Positions 37,683 through 49,169 of a stretch of DNA of 64,000 bases are shown here, in pieces. Under the pieces are notes generated by a model. That model did not search any database and had not been told where the DNA came from. It saw only the letters and a list, made by a program, of their open reading frames with translations. The position numbers were made by a program, and so were the translations under genes. Origin of the DNA: Aplectana chamaeleonis (Eukaryota; Nematoda; Chromadorea; Rhabditida; Cosmocercidae). The stretch spans positions 529,501-593,500 of the forward strand of contig JAPDOI010000183.1 in assembly GCA_029168955.1 (NCBI GenBank). The letters run 5' to 3'. The stretch's first letter is position 1, and every line of letters starts with the position of its first letter.

Positions 37683-37957
37683 GTGAGCCCGAAAATGAAT
37701 TTATTACTGGTGTTCCTTTTTAACCGCTTGACCATTATTTTGCTTCACTGACTAGCAGAGTTGAGCAGTCCGTTCCATTAATTTTCGGCGGAGCTACGAT
37801 CCCCGACTGCTCACCAATTTTTTTGGAGAATTTCGAAATATTTTTCAAGATATCTATCGATGAATAGACATTAAATCTGTATTAAGCTTTGCGAATTACA
37901 CCTGAATAGAACTTTTGACTGAAAATTTATGGTTTGCTCAAACTACCTTATACTGTA

Positions 37958-38226
37958 CTTATCTGGGCCAATTTCCGGTCCGCAGTTGCGTCTCTAGACG
38001 CTTTGCGGCCGCACGCGCTCGAGTCAATCGGGTTTCCAGCGACAGGGCCGACTCGATGTGGCTTTTTTATACAATTTCCTCTAATTTTTCTTCGTTTCCA
38101 GTTTCCAAAAGCCACCTAGAGTCAGCAGATCGGCGGCTGAGGCGCTGGAAGCTCTTCTGGCTCGGGAGCGTGCGGCCGCAAAGCGTGTCGAGACGCGATT
38201 GCGGACCGGAATTCGGCCCAGATAAG
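37958..38226. mobile_element. MITE, family E, ~59-bp inverted ends
   Basis: Left end CTTATCTGGGCCAATTTCC and right end inverse, with arms including GGTCCGCA and GCGGCCGCA blocks. Same family as 43347-43546. No clean target duplication seen. Confidence 0.75.
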
Positions 38227-39792
38227 CAGAGTACACACCGTAATCTAATGCAAGATCGCAAAAGTGGGTAAACGAACATCAGATTAGGGTATTACTCAGA
38301 GGACTGCTATTACGTACACAATTTAATTTACGAAGCAGTCTGAAGAAAATGTAAAATCCCTACGAGAAATACAGGAGCACCCTTTCCTCAAATTTATACT
38401 TTTCTTCAAAAGAACTTACAATAATCCAAGGACCCCCCCCCCGTTGCGCCGAGTCGCAACCCTGTTTGTAACGAGCACCCAGAACAACTATAGGAAAGTT
38501 TCGAGCCTTGAACAACTTCTATAGGAGAGTTTCGAGCCAATTCCGAGACTGTCCATAGAGCATTGTGATCAACCTCGGCGAAGCTGCGACCCCCTCCTGT
38601 GTACCCGAATAGTCGAATAATATAGTTTTTTACGAACTTTCTCCCTAGTCGGCTTTTTCACTAATTTTAGTTCAGGAGTTTGTATAGACCTTTCAATCTC
38701 GAATGAAATTCTCAAAAAATTTGTTCCAAGTCAGATTTCTGATCACCCATCGCCCCCCCCCTCCATTCTCCTGTTTTGATCGGTGACAATCATGCGGAAC
38801 ACTACTTTCGGGTTCGCAAATAACTGACTTCTGTGATTCCTTGCTTTTCGTCATTGTGGACTTATGGTGCGAGACGTTTCTGAGTAGTTTCCGGCACGCG
38901 CATCGCGAACGCTATGTAGCAAAAGATGGTGCGTTAGACCAAGCCGGAAAAAATTGAGCATGAAATTCATGAGCCGACCATGTAAGGCTAGTTTGTGTTA
39001 TTGCGCGTTAGAGTTTTCACCCTTCGCTTCACGCATCGCTGTTATGCTGAACTGTCAGGGTACTGCACGAGGTGAGTGGAGGACGACTTTTACTTGCCCC
39101 CCCCCAGAGCGCGATTTGGTCAGATTTTTGGCGATTCCCCACCTCTGACTCCTGTGGGGTAGGGTTCCTTTTAAGGTGAGCATAAACTTCTAAAATACGG
39201 GGAAAAGGTGGTGAGGATTACACTCACGAGCAATTTGGGAAGTGGGGGGGGGGGGGAGAATATTATCCAAGCCCTAGTGGGGCCGCAATTCTCGCGCATA
39301 TTTCGCCGTGGCACGCCGTACCTTGCTATACCTGCTTACCGATCGAAGACTTCCAAAAGCCATTTCATTCGTAGTGATTATTTTCAGATTGTGACAAAAT
39401 GAGTACTGATCTTCAAATGAAATGTTTTTAGAACTATCACAGAGCTTCGCCATGGAGCAGAAACACAAGAGGAAGAGGGACAGTGTGAGTACAGGTCAGT
39501 AGATAGTTTCTGTCATCACTATTTTTGGTTCTAGACTTTTCCCATGAGAAATGACAACATTGAAGGTTTAAATTTTTTCCATTATGTGCAGCTCTAGCAG
39601 ACTATTTCCAATTTCGCGGTCGTTGTATCGCAGCATTTCAGTTTCGGTTTGAGATCAGATGCGAGAAAATACACTGTTTCCAACAAATATGGTGTGGGAA
39701 CGGTTTGGTGTCGTCATAAAACAGAAAATAACACCTCGTAGAATCGTCCACGTGCGACTCTCCATAAATCTTGGCATGTTGATTGACACTTC
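38227..39792. other. No recognisable gene
   Basis: Contains homopolymer C/G runs (38435, 38755, 39100, 39245) and a TTTCGAGCC-containing short duplication at 38500-38540. A short frame MEQKHKRKRDS from 39453 follows an acceptor (TTTTTAG, 39431) but stops soon; it could be a first exon with a nuclear-localisation-like basic stretch, unsupported otherwise. Confidence 0.3.
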
Positions 39793-39962
39793 TGGTATTC
39801 GGTGGTTGAAGCGAGACCAAGATTGTTAGAACCTCTTTATTTGGCTGACGTTTCGGCGATTTTCGCCTTAAAATGCTCCGAAGAAGGCGAAAATCGCCGA
39901 AACGTCATCCAAATAAAGAGATTTTAACAATCTTGGTCTCGCTTCAACCACAGAATACCACA
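39793..39962. repeat. Palindrome with Penelope-type hammerhead-like core
   Basis: Arms of about 75 bp (TTGAAGCGAGACCAAGATTG and inverse) enclose AAGGCGAAAATCGCCGAAAC. The block CCGAAGA, a GGCG-AAAA-CGCC stem and GAAAC resembles the CUGANGA...GAAA core of hammerhead ribozymes carried in Penelope-like terminal repeats, with one change at the second position. The other arm carries the inverse. Probably a rearranged Penelope end. Confidence 0.5.
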
Positions 39963-40813
39963 AGAAAATAACAGTTGGGGCTCTCTGCTACCGCGGCCCT
40001 CGCGTCAGCCGCGGAGCGCGTTACTGTATCATGGAACGCTGACAACGCAATCAAGTGAAATGTTGGGTTAATATTACAGGGTAGGTATACTTAGTCTGGT
40101 CCGTGGCTTGCTCTCGAGAAAAAACATAAACCTCACCCGCGGCTGGTTAGGGCGGTTGCGTCCGGCTCGCCGCTAATCGAATCAGGCTGTGAGAAGAGCG
40201 CAGCTGACCAGCTTATTATACCGCCTGTATGATTTCAACCGCCTGCGCCAGCCGCGGGTGAAATTTAAATTTTTTGTCTTGAGGAAGCAAGCCGCAGACC
40301 TAACTGTATATTTTTCTTCTCTCTGAGGATCAAGAATAGGTATTGTAGGTGCTATTTGGCTTGGGGGGCACTGTGGCACGATGCACTTTGCCACTCCCAT
40401 TTCACTGTGCCGCTCTAAATTTAAGAACCTACCCGGGGTGTCCCTCCTCAGCCAAAATCAGGAGCCTTCGCGTCACGGAAAATTGGGCGTGGTCAAATGC
40501 GACACATCAGTGCCCCCCAGGCCACATAGCACCGTATTGTATTTATGTATAAATTAGATTTAAGTCCAATTTTGAGAATTTGGGTATCGATTTGGCCCGT
40601 TCTGCGTCGAGTTTCTATTTTCAGATGTTCGTACTACTTTTCATTTAGTCAAACTCCTCCAGCAGCTGTTACGTCCGAACATCAAGTGAGGTTATTGCAA
40701 GGGCAGTCGGCACAGATCGCGCTGATACTTTGAGTTCCTTATGGTGCATTGGCAAGATTTCGGTGCGCATATGTGATAACATAATACACCGAGTTCGCGC
40801 TAACGCAAAATAA
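39963..40813. other. No recognisable gene
   Basis: Contains two CCGCGGCTGG/CCAGCCGCGG-type inverted words (about 40137 and 40248) but nothing coding that I can support. Confidence 0.3.
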
Positions 40814-41265
40814 GGCATCTTTCATAGTCCTCACCGCAAGCGCGGCACGCGCGTGACGCGCGGGAGGGGCGGTGGACTATGAAAGTTCTTACCGCGCGGC
40901 ACGGGCGGGACGCGCGGTAAGAAATTTCATAGTCCATCAGCATCGCCATAGCGGTGCCGCCCAAACGGCCGTGGCGGTTTTACCGTTTCAATCAGTAATT
41001 GCTTCTCGATTTAAGTCCACTACAACATAAATAATTCTGGGACTATCCTACGCCACCGCATACGCAAATGCAAGCCAGAAATTTCTGTACGAGTCCCAGT
41101 TGAGGCCCGACTTTTACCCGCACCGCCACGGCGGTGCCGCTGGAGATTTCATGGTGGCTTTCCGCTCGTCCCGCGCGTGCCGCGCGGTGGAAAGTTTCAT
41201 AGTCCACCGCTCGTCCCGCGCGTCACGCGCGTGCCGCGCTAGCGGTGAGGACTATGAAAGATGCC
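40814..41265. mobile_element. 452-bp foldback MITE, family D, TAA duplication
   Basis: Starts GGCATCTTTCATAGTCC and ends with the inverse; TAA flanks both sides (40811-40813, 41266-41268), the usual PIF/Harbinger TWA duplication. CTTTCATAGTCC-CCGC words recur several times inside each arm (40818, 40870, 40925, 41190), giving a subterminal ladder. Confidence 0.75.
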
Positions 41266-41293
41266 TAAGGAGCATCGGCGCGATGCGTTCCGA

Positions 41294-41573
41294 CCAGGGT
41301 CAAGCGGGGCGTTGTGTAAATTTTTGAAATCGAAGCGACCCCACTCCCTGCCATCAACATTTTTGCGATCCTCTGAAATGTAATTTTTTGGCGCTTCCTT
41401 GCAAAAAAAAGAGTTGAACTTTTTTGGTAGTGAAAAGTATTTCTATCTTGTTCGCTTCCAGAAATTATGATTTTCGGTCCCAAATTTTTGCGACCCCCCA
41501 TACATTCAATTTCTGGCCAAAAATGCGACCCCCCGTTGAGAAATTTCAAAACCCCGCTTGACTCTGGTGCCGA
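41294..41573. mobile_element. MITE, family I
   Basis: Ends CCAGGGTCAAGCGGGG and CCCCGCTTGACTCTGG are inverted copies. A relative with GGGTCAGGCG and CGCTTGACCCTGA ends lies at 45226-45587. Confidence 0.6.
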
Positions 41574-42009
41574 CTGTACGAACTATCCCAGTCGGGAATG
41601 AAGGAGAGTCGGACTCATTTGCGTGCCAAACACTATTTTCCAGGGGTATCTCAAATGGGTGCAAGGGTTCCTCATCGACAAAGATTGCTTCTCTGGAGTT
41701 CAGTTTAAATGAATTTTTCCTCTGGCTTGGGAACGGAATTTTTTGCCTCTCCTGGTATCGGAACACTTACAAAAAAGCTGTACTCAATAATTCTGCATTC
41801 AATGCGCACTTTGATAGTATCGGTAAACCAGAGGAAACCAGTACGCAATAATGCACGCGGTCCGAACTAGCAGTCATCCAAAATTAGGCGTGGTCCTGAA
41901 TGGGTTAAATAGTTCCGCTGGACAAAGTTCGGGCGAAAAAATGACTTGTGAAGCACGAAATTTGGAATGGTATCTAGAAAGATTTTTTAAATCTTTTTTC
42001 AGAGAAGAC
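41574..42009. other. No recognisable gene
   Basis: A 97-codon frame (41558-41851) has no recognisable domain or splice support. The 3' end is a T-rich tract leading to the TTTTTTCAG acceptor at 42002. Confidence 0.3.
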
Positions 42010-42121
42010 ATGGAGGCGTCTCTCGTTGATGCCTGTCATGATGTAGGCATCCAATCGGTAGACGAACTGCTGTTCAGCCCGGGGTACTTTGTTACGTTAT
42101 CGTTAGGTGCGAGGAAGCAAG
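42010..42121 (+). CDS. Candidate first exon, possibly Myb/SANT gene
   Basis: ATG 42010 lies 7 nt after TTTTTTCAG, like a trans-spliced nematode gene start. 37 codons (MEASLVDACHDVGIQ...LSLGARKQ) end with one extra G at a donor G|GTAGGC. Phase and base fit the exon at 46115, which needs one leading base to make GAT. If joined, a 4-kb intron full of MITEs would separate them, as in the transposase gene. No domain is recognised in the exon itself; the link rests on phase only. Confidence 0.35.
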
Positions 42122-43346
42122 GTAGGCGAGTTTGGTTTTCTTCTTCTTCTTTATCTTTGCAGCTTTTTTTGTCATAGGTTCAGGAAGCGGGCGATCAAAG
42201 TTGGATCCGCCCGCAAATCCATTGTAGTCGCCTGGGTTTGGTTTTGTGTGTTATCAGAAGCCCACAGCCTACCCTAGCATTTTGTTGCAAATATTCTAGG
42301 ATAAGCGGACAAGGTTTTGCGTGCTGCTTTGTCAGATTGCGTTTAAGCTACGCCTCCCCCTCACTGGTAGCAGTTGTGTTTCTACCCAACCCCGACGATG
42401 CTCTGGCTGGTACTTTTCGTATTCCGCCCCTGTAATAGCAATATGTTGTTTCCCGGTAGAGTTTTTGGTAGTTTCCGCTAAAAGCGGGTTACTTTCAAGG
42501 TTTTTTCAGGACTCGCGTTAGTTATGCGTCGAATTCTAGATTAAATCCAGGTACGCGGCGAATCCTCGGTAGATTCCTGGCAGTTTCTCTATAAATTTTC
42601 GAGTGGGTCGGGGGCATTTGCTCAATGTCAAGGTTCGTATTCAAAGTGACATGGACAGAATAGCCTAGGATAGGCTAATGAATTTTCTAGAGAATATTTC
42701 TTCATGCCTCTTTTTTATTTTATTGTTTCTAGTGGTGGCACCATCATATGGCGTGTACAGAATATCTTCAACGCTATTCGTTTGTAAGTCAAATCTGCGA
42801 TGACTCGCCGTGTAAAACAAGAGGACCTTGCTACGACTTTCTTCGTTTAGATTAGTAATCCTGTTTCACGCTTATAGTACCTAAAACGCGCGGTCCTAAT
42901 GCTACGAAGTCGAGCTCCAGCATCTGAACGAGAATTCACGGATTTTTAACTTCACTGGTGTTACCACTTCCCCGCATACTTCATACCGCATCCACGCCTC
43001 ACAAATTCCTCTACCACATTTGCGTTCACGAAGTCAGCCCATTGATTGCAATATATCGTCCGTTTCGACGGCAAATTAAGTCTGTTCCTTCGCGTGCTTG
43101 AAGCAGCGAGAAAGTGTGGGAAAGAAGAAAACGCAGCGTACGCGCGCACACGCACGCGATCGGCAGCAGTAAATTTCGCTCCGAAATAGAGTGTTTATGG
43201 GAGAAGGAAAACATGCATGTTTGCATTTTCTTTGCATTCCTTCTGGCTATGGCATCGGCCAGGCTATGCTACACAAGTAAATATCAGTAAACGGATCATT
43301 CCATTGCCCAGCCTCAATCCGCCTTAGTCTCCTCGACCATTAATTG
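42122..43346. other. No recognisable gene
   Basis: Nothing coding is supported. An 80-bp GC-alternating block at 43085-43170 is an inverted relative of 15.65-15.75 kb. Confidence 0.35.
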
Positions 43347-43546
43347 CTACTGTCGTTCTCTGGGCCAAATCCCGGTCCGCACTTGCGGACCACGGCTATT
43401 GCATCATGCGACACGTATAATCGTGCTGGGACCACTGGGTCCCGGCACTATTCACCCTTCTCCCAGCACGATTATCACGTGCCGCATGATGAAACAGCCG
43501 TAGACCGCAACTGCGGACCGGAATTTGGCTCAGAGAACGATAGTAT
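43347..43546. mobile_element. MITE, family E, second copy
   Basis: Ends TACTGTCGTTCTCTGGGCC and inverse, with GGTCCGCA subterminal blocks shared with 37958-38226 but a different centre (ATAATCGTGCTGGGA and inverse). Confidence 0.7.
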
Positions 43547-43635
43547 GTGGAATAATTTCAATTCGGTAGTGGTTTACAACCTCGGGCCGCTCTTCGATCA
43601 CGACTTCAAATTTAAATGTTAGGCCCATTGCTTCT

Positions 43636-43830
43636 CATTGTACAGTTTTTTGATCATCTACAGTTCTTCCTCAAACAGAACTCATCTTTAGATACCAGCC
43701 GTCAGGAGGGCGGAGCCCGCTGAACGGCTGGTCTTTAGATATGGGAAACATCGCACCCCTGCCCGATGTCAATCCAATTCCCTCTCAATCAGCTTACATT
43801 TAGTGGGGGAAATGGTTTGTCAGAGGGCTT
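43636..43830. repeat. Local duplication, copy 1
   Basis: Aligns with 46700-46830 (shared TCATCTACAGT, GCATCGCACCC, GTCAATTCAATTCCC-like words). This copy has a 38-bp hairpin insertion. In copy 2 the segment forms the intron preceding exon 46844 of the Myb/SANT gene, so the present copy may be a relic of a duplicated gene part. Confidence 0.5.
43686..43741. mobile_element. 38-bp hairpin insert with 9-bp duplication
   Basis: CTTTAGATA at 43686-43694 and again at 43733-43741 flank a 38-bp sequence starting CCAGCCGT and ending ACGGCTGGT. The sister copy at 46.7 kb lacks it. Confidence 0.6.
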
Positions 43831-46114
43831 CATTAATGGAGGCGGCCTGCTGCCGAGATGTTCAACGTTCGTACCGTGGCAGTGTGGAGGAAAGAAGACC
43901 ACCTCCGTGCAAATCGACGTCAATCTAAAAGGGCCGGCGTCGAAAGGGATCCAGGACCCGCTCAGAAGAAGAAGCCATATGCCACATGCCACAGCAATGT
44001 CACTTGGAGTGAAAAATATTCATTCTTAACTGTCAGGAGAATGGAATAAGGGTTACCCCCCCCCAAATTTAATGTGAAAATGTATAAACTTTCGTCCAAT
44101 ACTTATAATTGTGCATTGTCGGTTAGCACGTAGACGCTTTATTCTGATTATTTCTGCCACTGTTAAAGTTTCTCTATTTCAAATCCTCCATTTTCGCTCA
44201 CAGTGACTTTGAAATTTCCCTGACTTGAACGAGAAAAAACGAACTCGAACAAGAAGCTGAATTATCCACTTAGCCAATCTACGTGTATCCAGAGAGCAAG
44301 GGAGTATGTATCCAGTGGAGTTTCATTTCACCTATCGTCTCAAACCACATAAGGCCTTGCCAACTTTTCAGGTACCCACAATTTCCTTACTTTTGATATC
44401 CTCTGAAGACATCTACGCGGCAAACTTCTTGATCAAGCGCGGCTGAATGCTTTTCATAAATTTTTTACAGTTTTGGTCGATTCTGTGAACATTTATCAAT
44501 TTTACCAATTTTTGATGAATGCTCGAAAAACTTGTGCAGATCATTGGAAAACCTTTAATGCAATTTATGTTCCAAAAACTTCGTTCAACGAGGACCGTTT
44601 TCGGTTAACGGCATTTTGTTCTCGTATTCGATTAGTGTGGTCCGAGCACTTCCGTGATCATAAGTTTCCATGAAGACAACATTTGCTGCAAAGTGCTAGA
44701 TTGGAATAGGTTTCTTCGATATTGTCAAAAGCATATATAAACAGAAGGCTCCCACAAAGTGTTTAAGAACTCTAGTATAGTCGGATCGGTAAAATTAGAA
44801 AGTTCTGACACCTTATTACAAATGAGCTCAATACATTTAGTTTTGCATTGTCAGTTAGCATAGACCATTAACAAGACGAGCACTCGGCACGCGCATTTGA
44901 ACGCAAGAAAGTACTCTAATTTATTTAGCGACGTTCGTATCATTACCATGGCCACCGAAAACTCAGCGGATCCAGGATTTTTCGAAGTCGTTGCAGAGTT
45001 CAGCGGTTCGTTCTCTGCGCCCTCAGACGGGGTTCAATAGAATACGATGATTCTTGCAGGGGATAACGAAGGGGCAAACTTTGAAAGTCAAGACGTGATT
45101 CCTCTAGAGGTGGTGGTGTTTGACAAACCGCGTTGTGCTGAAATGTCAGGTGAGGTCCACTGATTGTTCACTGAAAATACACTGCTGACCCGCAATGGAC
45201 ATTTTCGACTTTTTATGCGGCTTAGGGTCAGGCGTGGTTGCGAAACTTCGCAACGGGGATGGGGCAGGGGTCGCAAAACTTTTTTTCCGAAAATAAAGGT
45301 TACGGGAGATTTCAAAATTTCGGACCAAAAATCAATAGTTGGTCAAGATGACCTAAAAATTTTCGATATTTTCGGTCACAAAAGGGAAGGTCTTTCCGCA
45401 ACTCTCGCTCCCCCATCTTGGTCGCCTTGTATGAGTGCCCGCGTGGTCGTCTCGGTGCATGCCCCGCCTCCGTCCGAGTATTTGACCACGCCCACAGAAA
45501 TGATGTGATTAACTGGAGACAGAGCAATCCCTTTGCGACAGCTCCGATTTTGTAAAATTACGCGACTCTCCGCTTGACCCTGATGCGGCATTCACAATGC
45601 GCGTTTTGAGTAATGTATGGTTCACTAATACGAAGCAGGGGATATTCCATAGGCAAGAAACCGATATCATGGTCGGCAAACGTTGCGGCTCGACCCCTTC
45701 TGTGAAACGGAGCCTCTATGCAGTGAATAATCGCTCAGCTTCTAATAGATCTGAGATAGCCAATGCCCGCCTCTGCATAACCATTCATTTTTTATCTTTA
45801 TATTCCAAAATGTTTGAGGCATAGCTTTCTAACCGTTCAAGAAATGAAATTAGGTAATATCTAATACCTAAAATAAAAATTACTTAAAATACGTAATAAA
45901 AATACGTAGAGCTCATCTTTAGTTATCTTTTTCGTATTACTTGATTGTAGAAAAAATTTAGATGCACAGTCTTTTCAGCAGTTTCTCGGTACTGAAGTCA
46001 AAAATGCATTATTTTTCGGTTTTTATTCCCAATATTCTGCACACCAGTACTTCTTGTAGCTTAGGTTTCCCCTCAATTCAAAGTGGGCATGACCATCTTC
46101 TTATCCTTATTAAG
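43831..46114. other. No recognisable gene apart from one MITE
   Basis: Open frames at 43858-44049 (ending TWSEKYSFLTVRRME) and 44473-44673 have protein-like composition but no confirmed splice partners. AT-rich 45.84-45.97 kb. Confidence 0.3.
45226..45587. mobile_element. MITE, family I, second copy
   Basis: GGGTCAGGCGTGG at the left and CCGCTTGACCCTGA at the right are inverted, matching the ends at 41294-41573. Confidence 0.5.
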
Positions 46115-47643
46115 ATGAGGAGATGGATTATCTTACCGACATGTACATTGAGAAGAGAAGCCTTTATCATGGAAGTTTCAAGTCTTCATCTAAAGGGGTT
46201 TCTGTGCAGGTAACTCTCCTTGCTGTGGAGTGGTTGAGTGGAATTACGAAACGAATATTTAGGACTGTCTCGCGAGCCAGTGGGCTGCTGAATTGTCAAA
46301 ATTCAGTGGCTTTCCTGCTCGATCCCCTGCACAGGTGAAACAGAAAATTCTCGATCTCAAGAAAAAGGCCCGCAAATTCCTTAGTAATGAGGTATGTTCA
46401 CTCATGATACTACTGCATGAGGTGTGATGCAACCATCAGTTCCCTGGCTCTCATCAGTTTCGTAGGTCCCCACAGTCGCCGCCTCTGAGCCATGTTAGAG
46501 TTCACAATTTTCGTTAGAACTGTTAGATAATATGCCGTGGACGCGAAGTTGTTCCTATCGGTGTATGTCTTAACAGTTCCGTCGAGGAGCGTCTGTTCTT
46601 GCGGTGCGCAGTCCCCCAATTTTTCGATAATCATGTGTTGATCTTAATATTCGAACGTACATACTCTGTAATCAATATTTTGTAGTTATTCTCAGTTTCC
46701 TTCCATACCGTTTAGTTTTTGGTCATCTACAGTACTTCCCCAGAAATAACTTGTTCAGTTAAAGGAAGCATCGCACCCGTGCCCAGTGTCAATTCAATTC
46801 CCTTTTAATCAGCTTTCACATAGTGTGAGAACTGATTTTTCAGAAGGCAGAACACGTGAAGACGGGCTTAGGTAGGATTCGAAAAAGACCCACTCCATCG
46901 TTCATAAAAAGGCTGGCCGATGGATGCCATAGCAGGAGAGGGCGGGAATGGTATTGATGACGGCGCAGAAGCCAGTGAGTCATTCAAATTCATTACTTGT
47001 GCTCATGAACGAGTGATACCCTCTATAAAACGTCGTAATTCACATCACTCGAGGCGCGCGCGACGCCTCGGCCTCCGTATGCCTTACGCTCTCTCCCTGT
47101 CTCTAACCTCCGCTCCCCACCAGCACACATAGCAACCTAGTGAATTTCGCCGTTTTATAGTCTGTATCACTCAAGAAAAACCACACAAATATGTGATTTC
47201 AAATGATGCCGTCTTGGTCTGCATTTTCAATGATAATGTATTTAGTCAACGCTTTTGTGGAGTTGGAAGCTATAGCGCGATGCGCAGTGGAGAAGGTGGC
47301 GGAAGTTGAAAAGGTGATAAAACAGGAAAGAGTGGACGATGAAGAGGTACAGGAAGTACCAGTCGAGGAGTCTGTGACTCAGAAGGCTCGTAGGCCAGAA
47401 AAGAGGGTTCGTCGTGCCTTGAAGCCAGAGGTGGAAGCATTGCGTATTCGGATGCTGAAAGCTGAGTGCGAAGCCGGGGAGATGCGCCTTCAGGCCGAGA
47501 GAATGAGGCTGCAGGCTGAAACAAGGCGACTTGCAGTCGAAACAAAACGTTTTGATGCTGAGGATGCACGGCTGAGGTACTACCAGCGTAAGCTGAGGAG
47601 ACTCGACTTCGAGGAAGAAAATGACCCTTCAAGTAGTAGCTAA
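46115..47643 (+). pseudogene. Myb/SANT-like Harbinger accessory protein gene
   Basis: Exons 46115-46209, 46263-46391, 46844-46974 and 47246-47643 join in consistent phases (introns 53, 452 and 271 bp). Exons 1-2 encode a Myb/SANT-like helical domain (EEMDYLTDMYIEKRSLYHG; SQWAAELSKF; SPAQVKQKILDLKKKARKF). The last exon is acidic, then a charged coiled coil with repeated RLQAE/RLAVE heptads, ending SSSS-stop. In PIF/Harbinger elements such a protein binds the ends and helps import the transposase into the nucleus. Exon 3 carries a GATGGATG tandem (46918-46925): the extra 4 bp break the frame that the phases otherwise require. A MITE lies in the last intron. Convergent with the transposase gene. 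The first exon is uncertain. Confidence 0.7.
47011..47172. mobile_element. MITE, family B, in an intron
   Basis: GAGTGATAC...CTATAAAACG at the left and the inverse at the right (CGTTTTATAG...GTATCACTC). Interior is GC-rich. It lies in the last intron of the Myb/SANT-like gene. Confidence 0.7.
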
Positions 47644-48207
47644 TTATTCGTGCTTCTTTAATTAAGAATGGAACTTCATTTGCTTTGTTCCACGTTTGTG
47701 CGAGGAGGGATTGGAATTCTATATCTAGTGAATGAAACGTGAAAAGAAAGGAGATCCATGCTTAAGTGAAAGAAGGATGAAATTTTGATGTACTTGTTAT
47801 TTTTAGGTATATGGCTGACTATATTATGCATAATTTGTAGGAACTTTATTGTGAGAAATGTATAAATATATCAAACGGCACCCTTAGCATAAATTAACAT
47901 CAGTGGAGCACAATAAACAGAATAGCACCTGAACTGGAAGAGATTGAAAACAATGAAGGCCAACAGAAATATCTCCTGAGAGAAGAACCTGAGATCAAAT
48001 TGAGTTCCAAGGTTTTATGCACAGTTTAGAGGCAGTGTCCACGGTAAATTTTCTTCTCGATGTTCCAGTGGGAAGCACTAACCAGGCAGATGCTGGAGGG
48101 GACAGGGTCGATGAAATCAGCGAAAGCGGGCCAGGAAACAATAAAAACGGCTCTGAAAATGATCCGAGTACGCCTGCTTATCCCGTTCAGCCCTCCCCCT
48201 CCCCATT
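47644..48207. other. 3' flank of Myb/SANT gene; no further gene
   Basis: AT-rich after the stop, with ATAAA-type signals near 47866 and 47912. A 94-codon frame at 48017-48301 partly overlaps a MITE and has no recognisable domain. Confidence 0.35.
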
Positions 48208-48322
48208 TGGACGAGCTTGTGGCGCCGCGCAAGTTTTCTATAGCAAGTTGCTCTGCCGCGTCCGGCACATTTCGCGATTAGCGCGCGCTTGCGGAAACTA
48301 GCAGGGCCCGTAAGCTCGTCCA
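48208..48322. mobile_element. 115-bp MITE
   Basis: TGGACGAGCTTGTGG at the left and the inverse TAAGCTCGTCCA at the right enclose a CG-rich centre. Confidence 0.5.
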
Positions 48323-48601
48323 CGCCATTAAAAAGCTCGTATATTAGAACCTATTATTCTAGGTAATTCTGAACGCTTTTCCGCGCTGTTTCTTCACTAG
48401 TTGTTACCTCACGATCAGGTAACCCCATTTTTGGGCCGAACTCGGGTGTGACATTCAGCGTGAACACTGCTTTTAAGCAAAAATGAATTCCTTTAGAGAA
48501 TATATTGTTATCGCGTCGCATGTTGATGAGGCTCCGCGGGCTCTAATTTCTTTCTCTATCGATAAAGGAGAGGCTTCAATCCTCGATTGTTAATTTTGGC
48601 G

Positions 48602-49169
48602 CTCAAAACGGTGGACAATATTTTGTAGAAAAGTGTTGATTATTATGGCTTGCTGCTCCGGCGCGATCAAAAGTACGTCTCCTCTTTCTACGCTACTCTG
48701 CGCTGCGACGAACATCACGTATTCAAGTCTGCTGAGGGGTGGGGACAGGGGGAGATTCGGACTACGGGGCGGCGTTGTTCCCTCAGTCGGCCAATCGACA
48801 ACGTCCTCAGAGGTGGAGAAACCACCGCCGTTCGGTCGGCGGAGAGAGTAACCTCACCCCGCACTTCTATCTCCCCCAGTACCGAGGGTTTACGTGATTT
48901 GTGATTGATCTCCCAGGGTTGGTGAATATTCCTTTCATGTTAGCTAAGCTGAACAGTTGAGGTGTCTCCTAACTTTCACCAGATTCTGTTTCTACAGATG
49001 CGGTATCGCTATGATTTGAAGGGAGTATTAGTCCCGGCGCTTAGAGAGATATATAGAGCTGCTATGATGCTGATCTCCTTATAGTATTCTCTGAATACTG
49101 CCCTTCATAGCTCTATCGTATTATTGCTATCTTGCGAGTAAGTTTGGAGTAGTTGTCCACCGTTTTGAG
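48602..49169. mobile_element. 0.57-kb inverted-repeat element
   Basis: CTCAAAACGGTGGACAA at the left and TTGTCCACCGTTTTGAG at the right are perfect inverses. Interior non-coding. Confidence 0.6.
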
